In this document: in pieces, positions 18,601 through 26,452 of the stretch
Numbering within the stretch: the first letter of the stretch is position 1
Layout of the letters: the number at the start of each line of letters is the position of its first letter
Assembly (NCBI RefSeq): GCF_013030265.1
Contig: NZ_WPZQ01000007.1
Span: 124,001-188,000, forward strand
Length of the DNA stretch: 64,000 nt
Direction: 5' to 3'
Source of the DNA: Ruegeria arenilitoris
GTDB taxonomy: Bacteria > Pseudomonadota > Alphaproteobacteria > Rhodobacterales > Rhodobacteraceae
Translations under genes and position numbers: made by a program
The notes under the pieces: model-generated
Database searches by the model: none
Told to the model about the DNA's origin: nothing
What the model saw: the letters and a program-made list of their open reading frames with translations, nothing else

Positions 18601-19736
18601 CTGACGGCTCCGGCATAGGCCTCCAGAACCAAACCATGAAAGTGGTGAACTGCGTGTTCGGATTTTCCCGATCCGGTCGGGTCATTGACAATGCGTCCTT
18701 GGGTGAAAGCGGGCGTGCTCATACCGCGCTGAACGCTTTCGACCAGGCTGATGTCCTCGACCTGCAGGACCTCATCCAGATACCGGATGGCATCCAGTTC
18801 GCCTTCATCGGGTTCGGGCGTTTCAAGGAAGAAGTCGTATGTCTCCAACGTCCGATCCGGTCCAACGGGAATGATGTTCAGGACAATCATGCTGGACCGT
18901 CCCGGATAACGCATGAGGCAGGTTGTCGGCCACAACCACCAGACCGCATGGGTGCGCACGGTCGCGTTGGAAACATCATAGGCGGTATTTGCCGACTTCC
19001 CCGCATCCGCCATGTGGCTGGAATAGATGCCGTGTGTGGTGACCTTGTAGGTATCCATATCCACCAGATCGCAGAAATCCTTGTGCGCGGTGGGGCAGTG
19101 ATAGCACTCCAGAAAATTGTCGACGACATTCTTCCAGTTCGACTTGATGTCATAGGTCAGGCGGTGACCAAAGGTGAGTTGGTCAATGTCAGGTGCCCAA
19201 TGGCGGATTTCAGTTTCCAGACTGCCTGACTGCTCTTTCAGCGATGCCGCGCTCGGATCCAGATTGACGTAAACAAAGCCAGCGAATTCTTCGACCTGAA
19301 CTTGATCGAGACAGATCTCACCGGTGCTGAAATTCTCAAGATGTTCAGTTTCCGGCGCACGTACCAGCTGACCGTCCAACTTATAGACCCAAGCATGATA
19401 CGGGCACATGATGCGGGTCGTACTGCCCTCCCCTTTCAGCAACTCATGTGCACGATGTTTGCAGGCGTTGTAAAACGCCCTCAGAGCACCCGCGCGGTCC
19501 CGAACCACCGCAATAGGTTGCCCAGCTATTTCGATGGTCACAAACGACCCGGATTCCCGCAGTTTCTCAACGTGGCAAACCCATTGCCAGGACTTGGCTA
19601 TGATTTCACGCTGATCGGCAGCAAACCACTCTTGCTTTACATAAGCGTCGGCTTTCAGAGATTGCGAATTGCCCGCATCCGCCGAATAGCCCTCAGCGAT
19701 GGTCGCGAACTGAGCCTGGGTCGGTAGGTCTGTCAT
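18597..19736 (-). CDS. Rieske non-heme iron oxygenase, CntA/YeaW/GbcA-like
   Basis: A 379-aa oxygenase large subunit. The Rieske 2Fe-2S ligands are CKH and CPYH (in NACKHRAHELL and MCPYHAW). The mononuclear iron motif is NFLECYHCPTAH, where the residue bridging the two metal sites is Glu instead of the usual Asp. Glu at this place marks carnitine/quaternary-amine oxygenases. It would hydroxylate a quaternary ammonium compound so that a C-N bond breaks. No reductase gene is adjacent; the nearest is at 57886-58941. AAAGGAG precedes the ATG. First structural gene of the operon. Confidence 0.84.
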   Translation of the reverse strand: MTDLPTQAQFATIAEGYSADAGNSQSLKADAYVKQEWFAADQREIIAKSWQWVCHVEKLRESGSFVTIEIAGQPIAVVRDRAGALRAFYNACKHRAHELLKGEGSTTRIMCPYHAWVYKLDGQLVRAPETEHLENFSTGEICLDQVQVEEFAGFVYVNLDPSAASLKEQSGSLETEIRHWAPDIDQLTFGHRLTYDIKSNWKNVVDNFLECYHCPTAHKDFCDLVDMDTYKVTTHGIYSSHMADAGKSANTAYDVSNATVRTHAVWWLWPTTCLMRYPGRSSMIVLNIIPVGPDRTLETYDFFLETPEPDEGELDAIRYLDEVLQVEDISLVESVQRGMSTPAFTQGRIVNDPTGSGKSEHAVHHFHGLVLEAYAGAVR

Positions 19737-19746
19737 TTAGGACACT

Positions 19747-19770
19747 CCTTTGCCTGCCGGTTTGCAAAGG
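19747..19770 (-). promoter_or_regulatory. hairpin covering the Shine-Dalgarno of the Rieske gene
   Basis: CCTTTGC (19747-19753) and GCAAAGG (19764-19770) are perfect 7-bp inverted repeats with a 10-nt loop. In the minus-strand transcript the second arm contains the AAAGG of the ribosome-binding site, 10 nt from the ATG at 19736. Pairing would hide it. No T-run follows, so this is not a terminator. Confidence 0.45.
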
Positions 19771-19826
19771 TATGATCTGCCAAAAACCACAATGGTGCGG
19801 GCAGTCTAATCGCCACAAACTAAACT

Positions 19827-20855
19827 TTATTCGCCATCCCTTATACCCACAGCCGGACGGTACATCGGCCAGGCCCGAAACTCGAACGGTACCCTGCCCT
19901 CGATCCGATCCTGACTGGGAGGCAGACCAAAGCGTTGCTTGTAAGCCCGTGCAAAATGGACCTGGCTGGGAAATCCGCAGGCCTGCGCAACTTCGGAGAT
20001 GGGCAGCTCTGTCTGTGTGACCAACCCCCTCGACCGGTCCAACCGGATATCCCGGTAATACAATTGCGGACTGGTCTTCACATACTCCTGGAACAGGCGG
20101 TTCAACTGACGCTGAGAAACCCCAGCAAGCCTGCACAGCTCGGGAATGGTAATCAGCGTTTCCAAGTGCTGTTCCATGATCGCGATCGCTTTCCGAACCT
20201 TGGGCGGCGCCGTGTTTCCCAGAGGTTCCAGTTGGCTGTCGGTCTGATGTGCGCCCAGCCCACGAAGATTGGGATAGAACAGATATTTTGCGCAATCGTT
20301 TGTCAGTGCATCGCCGACAATCCCGTGCAGCAGAAACAGTGCAAATTCGCCGGTTGCAGCCCCGCCGCAACAAGTACCGATATTGCCTTCGTGAAGGAAC
20401 AAATCCTCACACACCTCAGTCTCTGGATATTTCTCACCGAAAGCATCTATATGCTCGTAATGGACGGTGGCACGTCGCCCCCGCAAGAGACCTGCTTCGG
20501 CCAGGATGAAGGCCGCGGTATCGATCCCTGCAACATAGCTGCCAGTCCGTGCGTATTTGCGTATCGCAGAAAGGAGGGGCTCACTGGTGAAAGCTTCGGG
20601 CGTCCAACTGCTGGACGCAACGACTATGTCTGGTCGTGATTGCTTAATGGAATCCAGCGGCCTGACTGCAACTTCCACCCCGTTGCTGGCTTGGCAAAGC
20701 GCGCCGGTTTCACACGCTATACTCCACTGAAAAAGCTGTTTTCCAGCTAGGTAGTTTGCAGCCCTGAATGGGTCCAAAAACGCCATCGTCGCCGCAAGAT
20801 TGAAATGCGGCGTGACCAGAACCAGAATCTCGGTCAATTCGTTTTTCTTCAGCAT
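19827..20855 (-). CDS. GATase1-like AraC-family activator (CdhR/GbdR/ArgR type)
   Basis: A 342-aa regulator. Residues about 1-190 have a DJ-1/PfpI-like fold (ILVLVTPHFNLAATMAFLDPF, VAGIDTAAFILAEAGLL). Residues about 230-325 contain the double HTH of AraC proteins (LAGVSQRQLNRLFQEY and VAQACGFPSQVHFARAYKQRFG). Known members of this architecture control carnitine (CdhR), glycine betaine (GbdR) and choline catabolism, matching the downstream operon. ATG 20855 is preferred over an in-frame TTG at 20885. It lies directly upstream of the operon on the same strand. Confidence 0.86.
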   Translation of the reverse strand: MLKKNELTEILVLVTPHFNLAATMAFLDPFRAANYLAGKQLFQWSIACETGALCQASNGVEVAVRPLDSIKQSRPDIVVASSSWTPEAFTSEPLLSAIRKYARTGSYVAGIDTAAFILAEAGLLRGRRATVHYEHIDAFGEKYPETEVCEDLFLHEGNIGTCCGGAATGEFALFLLHGIVGDALTNDCAKYLFYPNLRGLGAHQTDSQLEPLGNTAPPKVRKAIAIMEQHLETLITIPELCRLAGVSQRQLNRLFQEYVKTSPQLYYRDIRLDRSRGLVTQTELPISEVAQACGFPSQVHFARAYKQRFGLPPSQDRIEGRVPFEFRAWPMYRPAVGIRDGE

Positions 20856-21687
20856 GGCCACGACGCAGCGGTCTCTAAGAAACAAGGATGCAACTTTAGA
20901 AGATCATTCCCGGCATAGAAACGCCAGCCGTCACCGAGTGTGGATACTGCGGAAAGCTTGCCGCTCATTGCGAAACCGTCTTTGAACCCGATCTTGGACT
21001 TTTGGCTTTGTCTTGTATCGGTCAACATCAATCAGGTCAGACCCGGTATTTGAGCAGCTTACTGCGAAAACACCTTCCCAATTGAGGTCCGAGTTTAATC
21101 ACCATGAACAAATCGTTTCGTGACTGACTATGATGCCGCGCCCCGCCAACAAGTATTCAAACTCGCACACCCCCGGTACGAAACGACGTTAGGCTCAAAC
21201 GGCGTATAAAATCACTGATCGCAAAGAACAGTATCCATTCAAGTAGGCTTTCGAAACACGTTTGCTCATGACGAGCTGTCTTACCTACGGGTCATAGCGT
21301 CAACACCTTGTCGAAACCGACCCATCGCTTCATCAAACCAAAGGTCGACCAAAGCCGAGCTTCGACACTCAAACACCGCTTAAAAGCTAATTGGGCAGGC
21401 ATTGACCCAGTTTGCGTGATGCCCAGAGATCGACTAACGCCCGAAATCTCCCTGCAGCAGCAGCCTATGCATTTGACAGGGTGACGGCTGTTCTTCGGCC
21501 TCCTTCAGCATCGTTCAGAAATTGCGACAGTTTCCAGTAGTTTTATTGGTTTACAATATGCCTGCCATCTTTATGCGCATTATTTGCATATTTTGTTTAT
21601 TACATTAGAAATTTGACTCACTCAATATTAGATATGATAAGTACCAATTATCATGTATGATTGATTTCACCAGAAAATCGGCACAGA
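20856..21687. other. 832-bp intergenic region before the recombinase
   Basis: No convincing gene was found; short open frames show no domain. The right end (21540-21660) is AT-rich and holds the recombinase promoter region: TTGACT (21613-21618) and TGATAA (21635-21640), spaced by 16. An inverted repeat ATCAT (21650-21654)/ATGAT (21657-21661) lies downstream. A 12/16 match to the 16-bp partition palindrome occurs at 21280-21295. Confidence 0.5.
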
Positions 21688-22752
21688 ATGGCGGTCATGA
21701 AGCCTCCTGTCCAATATCTACCAGCCACTACCCCTGCCCTAACGCTCGTCGATCAGGAGGCGCTGAGTGACCTGTATGTCCGAGGAACCCCGGTAAACAC
21801 TTTGCGGGCTTACGAACGTGATCTGGTCTACATCACAGCATGGAAATCTGCCCGGTTTGGTGCCGCACTGGCCTGGCCGGAATCCGAGGCCACAGCGCTC
21901 GCTTTTATTATCGATCACGCCCGCGATCTCAGCAGCGCATCTGAGGCGGACATCGCCCGACAAACCGCAGAGATGCTGATCGCGCAGGGACTGCGCAAGA
22001 CGCTAACCTGCCCGGCCTCGTCCACGCTGGACCGGCGCATCGCGTCCTGGCTGGCGTTCCACCGGATGAAGAACCTGACCAGCCCTTTTGATGCGCCCCA
22101 GGTCAAACAGGCGCGCGCCAAGGCACGCCGGGCTACGGCCCGCCCCCCTGCCCCGAAATCTGCCCATCCTATCACGCGTGGCATTCTCGAGCGGCTTCTG
22201 GCCACCTGCCGCGGCAGCCGTCGGGATTGCCGTGACCGGGCTTTGCTAATGTTGGGCTGGGCCTCGGGTGGGCGACGACGTTCCGAGATTGCCGGATTGC
22301 GGTGCGAGGATGTCAGTCTGAAGGATTTCAACAAGGCTGGGCTGATCTGGCTTTCGCTGCTAGAAACCAAAACAACCCAGAAAGGTGAGACACCCCGGTT
22401 GGTGCTCAAGGGGCGTGCCGCACAGGCGCTGGTCCATTGGATCGAGTTTGGCGAAATTCGCGATGGGCCTCTGTTCCGCCCTGTCTCCAAAGCGGATCGC
22501 GTACTCAAGCGCCGCCTGTCACCAGATGCGATCTATCAGATTATCCGGCACCGACTGAAACTGGCGGGCCTGCCCGAAGACTATGCCTCACCGCACGGGC
22601 TGCGCTCCGGCTTCCTGACACAGGCGGCTCTAGACGGCGCGCCGATCCAGGCCGCAATGCGCCTCTCCCTGCATCGCTCGCTCGCACAGGCCCAGAAATA
22701 CTACGATGACGTCGATATTGCCGAGAATCCGGCGACAGATCTGCTGGGATAG
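21688..22752 (+). CDS. tyrosine recombinase/integrase of the replicon module
   Basis: A 354-aa site-specific recombinase. The N-terminal core-binding domain includes TPVNTLRAYERDLVYITAWK. The C-terminal catalytic domain has the first Arg in WASGGRRRSEIAGL, the box II HGLRSGF (His-x-x-Arg), and the nucleophile region QKYYDDVD. It adjoins parB with 69 bp between them (convergent), so it more likely resolves plasmid multimers or exchanges cassettes than serves a phage. No adjacent att duplication was seen. The frame is open from TTG 21661; ATG 21688 is preferred, ATG 21697 possible. Confidence 0.85.
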   Translation: MAVMKPPVQYLPATTPALTLVDQEALSDLYVRGTPVNTLRAYERDLVYITAWKSARFGAALAWPESEATALAFIIDHARDLSSASEADIARQTAEMLIAQGLRKTLTCPASSTLDRRIASWLAFHRMKNLTSPFDAPQVKQARAKARRATARPPAPKSAHPITRGILERLLATCRGSRRDCRDRALLMLGWASGGRRRSEIAGLRCEDVSLKDFNKAGLIWLSLLETKTTQKGETPRLVLKGRAAQALVHWIEFGEIRDGPLFRPVSKADRVLKRRLSPDAIYQIIRHRLKLAGLPEDYASPHGLRSGFLTQAALDGAPIQAAMRLSLHRSLAQAQKYYDDVDIAENPATDLLG

Positions 22753-22820
22753 TTTGCAAACAAAATGGCGCCGGAACTCTCTCCGACGCCATTGCTGAAA
22801 TTCAAGCCAGGTATCACTTT

Positions 22821-22836
22821 CTTACCCGTGGGTAAG
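22821..22836. repeat. parS-like 16-bp palindrome, copy 1 (end of parB)
   Basis: CTTACCCGTGGGTAAG is palindromic except for the two central bases. It encodes the last residues and the TAA stop of parB. Identical to copy 2. Confidence 0.75.
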
Positions 22837-23928
22837 ATCATCCTCTTCCCAGAGATCCGCAATAAGTGTCGAGATGGCCTGTTCCAATCGGGCCCTGTCA
22901 ACTCGTGTGAAATCGAGATCATACCGCAGATCAATACGCCCGCTCGATGCCGAACACTTTGCGATCCCTGCCCGTCCAGACACCTGAAACGTTGTCTTGG
23001 CTCGACGTGGTTTGCTGTTGTTCTTCGTAACATTCTTGGTTGGCTCGGCAGCTTCTGTGTTTAAAAAGCTGCGTAAAATGGCAACTTCACGGCTACTGTC
23101 CCGGTCAGGTTCACTCATCAACGCAGAGCTCACCTGCCCGATAAGGCCGGGATCTGTATCAAACTTGCGCTTGAGTTCCACACCTACATTGCGCGGAATG
23201 TCGTTGGGATGCATCAGCACTTTCTCCAGCAAGGCAAGAAGGCTGGCGAAAGCCCGAATATAGCTGCGCTTCGTGTAGCTCGCCGACTTGAACAGGATCG
23301 ACACAGCCTTATCGACATCCACACAATCGTTGTTCGGATCATCTGCAAATGCCCGCGCGAGTGCACCCATTTCAGCGAAGGAGATATCCTTGCGGATCAG
23401 ATTTTCATCCACCATACGGCGATAGCTGTCGTTCAGCTCTGACGCTTCGGCGATACCTGCAGGGATTTTGGCATAGGCTTCATCACCGGTTTCCTCGTAC
23501 AGGGCGCGATATGCCGAGAGACGCCGCATTCCTTGAATCAGGTCAAATCGTCCATCGGGTCGACGTTCAACACGGATCGGGTTGGACAGGCCAATCTCCT
23601 GGATTGAAAGTTTGAGCTCATCCAGTTCGGGATCAGGGCCGGGTTTGCGATCACGTGTCAGCTTTTCAGTCATCACATCGGATAATGCAATTTGCTCAGT
23701 CACAAGACCTTCGGAACGTAAACGGACAAGCTCATGCGCCAATCGATCATTCTCGGACCGAATTGCATCTTCTGTAGATTGTTGGTCCCGCAACGCATCC
23801 GCATTTTCGGAAATCGCAGCGGCCATTGGACCGCGACGTTTTTCGAGCACTTTGTCAGGAACCTTGCCAACCGGTATATCCTCAACAGCCGGCATATCGA
23901 TATCGAACATTCTGCGTTTACGGCTCAT
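22822..23928 (-). CDS. parB: ParB-type centromere-binding partition protein
   Basis: A 368-aa DNA-binding protein. The ParB N-terminal domain lies near residues 95-150 (PELDELKLSIQEIGLSNPIR, LIQGMRRLSAYRAL); the box usually read GERR is GMRR here. A DNA-binding HTH region follows (RKDISFAEMGALARAF, KRSYIRAFASLL). The C-terminus (about 300-368) is a likely dimerisation domain. It would load at the parS-like palindromes and stimulate ParA. The start overlaps the parA stop by ATGA, so the two genes form a coupled operon. Confidence 0.9.
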   Translation of the reverse strand: MSRKRRMFDIDMPAVEDIPVGKVPDKVLEKRRGPMAAAISENADALRDQQSTEDAIRSENDRLAHELVRLRSEGLVTEQIALSDVMTEKLTRDRKPGPDPELDELKLSIQEIGLSNPIRVERRPDGRFDLIQGMRRLSAYRALYEETGDEAYAKIPAGIAEASELNDSYRRMVDENLIRKDISFAEMGALARAFADDPNNDCVDVDKAVSILFKSASYTKRSYIRAFASLLALLEKVLMHPNDIPRNVGVELKRKFDTDPGLIGQVSSALMSEPDRDSSREVAILRSFLNTEAAEPTKNVTKNNSKPRRAKTTFQVSGRAGIAKCSASSGRIDLRYDLDFTRVDRARLEQAISTLIADLWEEDDLTHG

Positions 23929-25232
23929 GCGTCATCCTCCAGCTTGTCCCAGGCCGACAACATTACGCCCCGGAATTCTTCATATACATTGTCAAAGGTC
24001 GATCGTGCGCGCCGCCAGGTCTCTCGCGTCATTTCGCGGTAGTCCATTTCATAGACCGAGCTCAGGAAGCGGCCTGACTGCTCAACTGCGCGGGTCATCT
24101 CGACAGGGTGCTCGGCAACGTGTTCGCCGAAAACCTTGCGGAACGCATCGAACATGGCAAGGTGCAGTGCGTTTCCGGGTTCATAACGTGTCAACAAGAA
24201 GCGCAGTTCACAGAATGTCTTGGGCAGACCAATCTTACCCGTGGGTAAGGTCTTGTCGAAACCATAGGCAAGGTCTTCGAGCGCCTCAGCCAATTGACCA
24301 ATGAAAGACGTGGTCGAGTCATATTCCCAATATCCTGGGCCGGACGGCACATAGAGCATGTCAGCAGCGAAGACCGCATTCATCGACTGATACCCAATGG
24401 CCGGAGGACAATCGAACAGGATCAGGTCATAGGCATCGTCGGGAATCTGATCGAGATATCGGGACACCGCGGCAAAGAACGACCATTCCGGATTCAGATG
24501 CCGATACTGCGCAGAGGCAAATTCAACGAAGGCAGCGTTGGCGCAGGAGGGGATGACATCGATGGTCGACCATGAGCTTTGTTTGATAAAGTCTGCGATG
24601 CGCAGGTCACCAAGACCCATGTCGGTGATCGAGGGCGGCAACTCGCGGCGGGGCAGGGCGGTTCCGGATTCAGCGGCCGCCGGGCGGTTGTTCATCCGCT
24701 CGGTCTCGCGGATCAGGTCCCGCGCCATGATGCCCCAGACGGTGAAGTCCTCGGCCACATCCGTTAGACCCATGGAATGGCTCAGCGTCGCCTGGGGGTC
24801 GAAATCTACCACCAGCACGCGATACCCATCCAGAGCGGCGGCATGCGCTAGATGCAATGCGACAGTCGATTTGCCGGCGCCACCCTTGAAGTTCGCGACT
24901 GCCGCACGGATAGCCCGCTTTCCTACAGGACGTGGCGGCATCAGGGATCTGCGATTGACCTTGAGCCGTCGACGCAGCTCATTGACCTCCTCAAGGCTGA
25001 ACCAACGTTGCCGGCCGTCTGGCTCCACCTCTCCTCCGGGCAGAGAAGGGTCAGCGGCCAGCTTGCCGCGAAAGGTTGACTGGTTCACCCGAAATATCAG
25101 CTCGGAAACTTCCCAGCTGGAAAACCGGCGCAGCGTCTTCTCCATCTCGGGGCTGAAAGTTTGCTGGCGAATCCAACCCTGCAACTTCAGGGATTGATTG
25201 CGCAATGCATTCAGGTCTTCGTGCGTGTACAT
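23925..25232 (-). CDS. parA: ParA-type partition ATPase
   Basis: A 435-aa ATPase. An N-terminal MerR-like HTH (RWFSLEEVNELRRRL) suggests autoregulation of parAB. The deviant Walker A is KGGAGKST (about residue 115), followed by VLVVDFDPQATLSHSMG, and Walker B is DLILFDCPPAIG. Its length and HTH match the type Ia ParA proteins of repABC, repA, repB and DnaA-like plasmids of this order. Its coding sequence contains a parS-like palindrome at about residues 328-333. Confidence 0.92.
   Translation of the reverse strand: MYTHEDLNALRNQSLKLQGWIRQQTFSPEMEKTLRRFSSWEVSELIFRVNQSTFRGKLAADPSLPGGEVEPDGRQRWFSLEEVNELRRRLKVNRRSLMPPRPVGKRAIRAAVANFKGGAGKSTVALHLAHAAALDGYRVLVVDFDPQATLSHSMGLTDVAEDFTVWGIMARDLIRETERMNNRPAAAESGTALPRRELPPSITDMGLGDLRIADFIKQSSWSTIDVIPSCANAAFVEFASAQYRHLNPEWSFFAAVSRYLDQIPDDAYDLILFDCPPAIGYQSMNAVFAADMLYVPSGPGYWEYDSTTSFIGQLAEALEDLAYGFDKTLPTGKIGLPKTFCELRFLLTRYEPGNALHLAMFDAFRKVFGEHVAEHPVEMTRAVEQSGRFLSSVYEMDYREMTRETWRRARSTFDNVYEEFRGVMLSAWDKLEDDA
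24234..24249. repeat. parS-like 16-bp palindrome, copy 2 (inside parA)
   Basis: CTTACCCGTGGGTAAG, identical to copy 1, encodes the LPTGK segment of ParA. Identity of the 16-mer inside two different reading contexts is hard to explain by coding constraint. Confidence 0.75.
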
Positions 25233-25328
25233 GCCTCAGCTCTCTTTTATTGGACGTAAATTTTTGCCTATTCGCTTTTTACGCTTGGTTTGCGTTTTTG
25301 GCAAAAGAAATTATTATGAAATCCCAAT

Positions 25329-25344
25329 CTTACCCGCGGGTAAG
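25329..25344. repeat. parS-like 16-bp palindrome, copy 3 (upstream of parA)
   Basis: CTTACCCGCGGGTAAG is a perfect palindrome, differing from copies 1 and 2 only at one central base. It lies 97-112 bp upstream of the parA start and may be both partition site and operator. Confidence 0.8.
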
Positions 25345-25418
25345 AAACTAAGGGGTTTTCGACGCCCGACCGATTCGGAGAGGAGACCTCCCTGCGTTCA
25401 CCCATCGCTTGGCTTAGT

Positions 25419-25506
25419 GCACAAGATTTAGGGGGACAGATCGGAGAGCTCCGCCCGATTTGGGGGGACAAACCTCTCAAATAGGGGGACGCACAAGATG
25501 TCCCCC
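25419..25506. repeat. iteron-like repeat cluster (candidate origin)
   Basis: GGGGGAC cores occur at 25431-25437, 25463-25469 and 25484-25490, and once inverted as TGTCCCCC at 25499-25506. GCACAAGAT occurs at 25419-25427 and 25491-25499, each time next to a core. Such spaced G-rich repeats beside an AT-rich tract fit initiator binding sites. Confidence 0.6.
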
Positions 25507-25653
25507 ATCACCAATACTTCACCAATCTATTTATATTTTTAGATCGGAATGGGGCTCCGAATTACATCAATTTCAGAGAGCTCTTGACAGAATCGTCACA
25601 TTGGACGCTAATCAGGACAACATTACGAAAAGCGTTGGGAAACGGCGCTAACG

Positions 25654-25749
25654 ATGCGGACTAACCCGCACGAGGCAGATCGAGACGGTGAGGACCCGGA
25701 TGCAGCTTTCAAAGCCGGTTGGCCGAAATGCGCCAGCCCTCAAGTATGA
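25654..25749 (+). CDS. possible 31-aa leader peptide overlapping the initiator start
   Basis: A short frame starts at ATG 25654 and ends in TGA at 25747-25749, beyond the initiator ATG at 25700 in another frame. Leader peptides that tune translation of the replicase are known in other plasmid families. Its own ribosome-binding site is poor, and nothing independent confirms translation. Confidence 0.25.
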   Translation: MRTNPHEADRDGEDPDAAFKAGWPKCASPQV

Positions 25750-26386
25750 TATTTTATCGGCTTTGGCTGTCCATGCCTTATCCGGTGACAAGCATCGTCA
25801 GCGCAGCATTCTGCGAATCATGAGCCTGATCACCACGCGATACAACTGGCGTAACAATGAGTTGTCGATTGGGCGGGAAGAAATTGCCCGCCTTTGGTCT
25901 GTCGATGAGCGCACGGTCAAAAGAGAAATGGCCAAGCTACGTGGTTTGGGCTGGATAGCGGTTAAGCGCCCGGCTGTTCGCGGACGCGTTGCCGTTTACG
26001 AGCTGGACCTCAAACAGATCATGCTGGATACGTCTACGGTTTGGCCTGTCATTGGCACAGACTTTGCGGAACGAATGGGACATGAGCCGGAGGTTGAACC
26101 ATCGAACATAGTTCCATTCGCAGTTAAGTCACCCCTAGCTCAGACAGACGGTGACGAAGTCTGGAGCGCCGTTCAGGCGGCCCTGCATGGGCGCGACCCT
26201 GAACTCTGGTCAAGTTGGTTTCAGCACCTTACTGAGGTCGAGAGGGCAGGGGGCGTCGCAACCCTGATGGCGCCATCTCGTTTCATGGCAGACTACATCG
26301 CCCAGAAGTGGAGTGGTCGAATTCTGGCCGCCTACGGGCGCACAGATCCTTCGATCAGATCCATTCGGGTTGAAGCTGCCGAATAG
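25700..26386 (+). CDS. DnaA-like plasmid replication initiator
   Basis: A 228-aa protein. The N-terminal half contains a winged-helix region (SIGREEIARLWSVDERTVKREMAKLRGLGWIAV). The C-terminal part, after an acidic linker, resembles DnaA domain I/III-type sequence LWSSWFQHLTEVERAGGVATLMAPSRFMADYIAQ, split here as LWSSWFQHL, then VATLMAPSRFMADYIAQKW. There is no AAA+ ATPase. Together with adjacent parAB this is the DnaA-like plasmid type of Rhodobacterales. The frame is open from GTG 25688; ATG 25700 is chosen because GAGGA (25690-25694) sits at good distance. Confidence 0.85.
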   Translation: MQLSKPVGRNAPALKYDILSALAVHALSGDKHRQRSILRIMSLITTRYNWRNNELSIGREEIARLWSVDERTVKREMAKLRGLGWIAVKRPAVRGRVAVYELDLKQIMLDTSTVWPVIGTDFAERMGHEPEVEPSNIVPFAVKSPLAQTDGDEVWSAVQAALHGRDPELWSSWFQHLTEVERAGGVATLMAPSRFMADYIAQKWSGRILAAYGRTDPSIRSIRVEAAE

Positions 26387-26407
26387 CTAAGTTTGCCTCA
26401 CGTCGCT

Positions 26408-26438
26408 CGCCGGGCAAGCATTCATCGCTTACCCGGTG
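26408..26438. terminator. bidirectional terminator after the initiator gene
   Basis: CGGGCAAG (26411-26418) pairs with CTTACCCG (26428-26435), one mismatch, 9-nt loop; flanking bases extend the stem. ATTTTCGTT follows on the plus strand. It separates the initiator from the convergent MFS gene. Confidence 0.6.
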
Positions 26439-26452
26439 AACATTTTCGTTGA

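Larger units (their letters stand above)
25233..25699. other. probable replication origin region between parA and the initiator gene
   Basis: This 467-bp divergent region holds parS-like copy 3 (25329-25344), the iteron-like cluster (25419-25506), an AT-rich tract (about 25519-25550) where melting could begin, and the initiator's leader. In related replicons the origin lies between parAB and the replicase gene. Confidence 0.65.

Noticed and set aside
20849..21031. 60-codon minus-strand frame upstream of the AraC gene
   Set aside because: It overlaps the 5' end of the regulator region, has no recognisable motif and is too short to support.
21280..21295. Fourth parS-like site
   Set aside because: Only 12 of 16 bases match and the symmetry is lost, so it was not counted as a site.
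21688..22752. Prophage or integrative element suggested by the integrase
   Set aside because: No phage genes, no flanking tRNA and no duplicated attachment site; its place beside parB fits a plasmid recombinase.
26411..26435. Half-sites of the partition palindrome after the initiator gene
   Set aside because: The two halves face each other as a hairpin with a 9-nt loop and a T-rich tail, better explained as a terminator.
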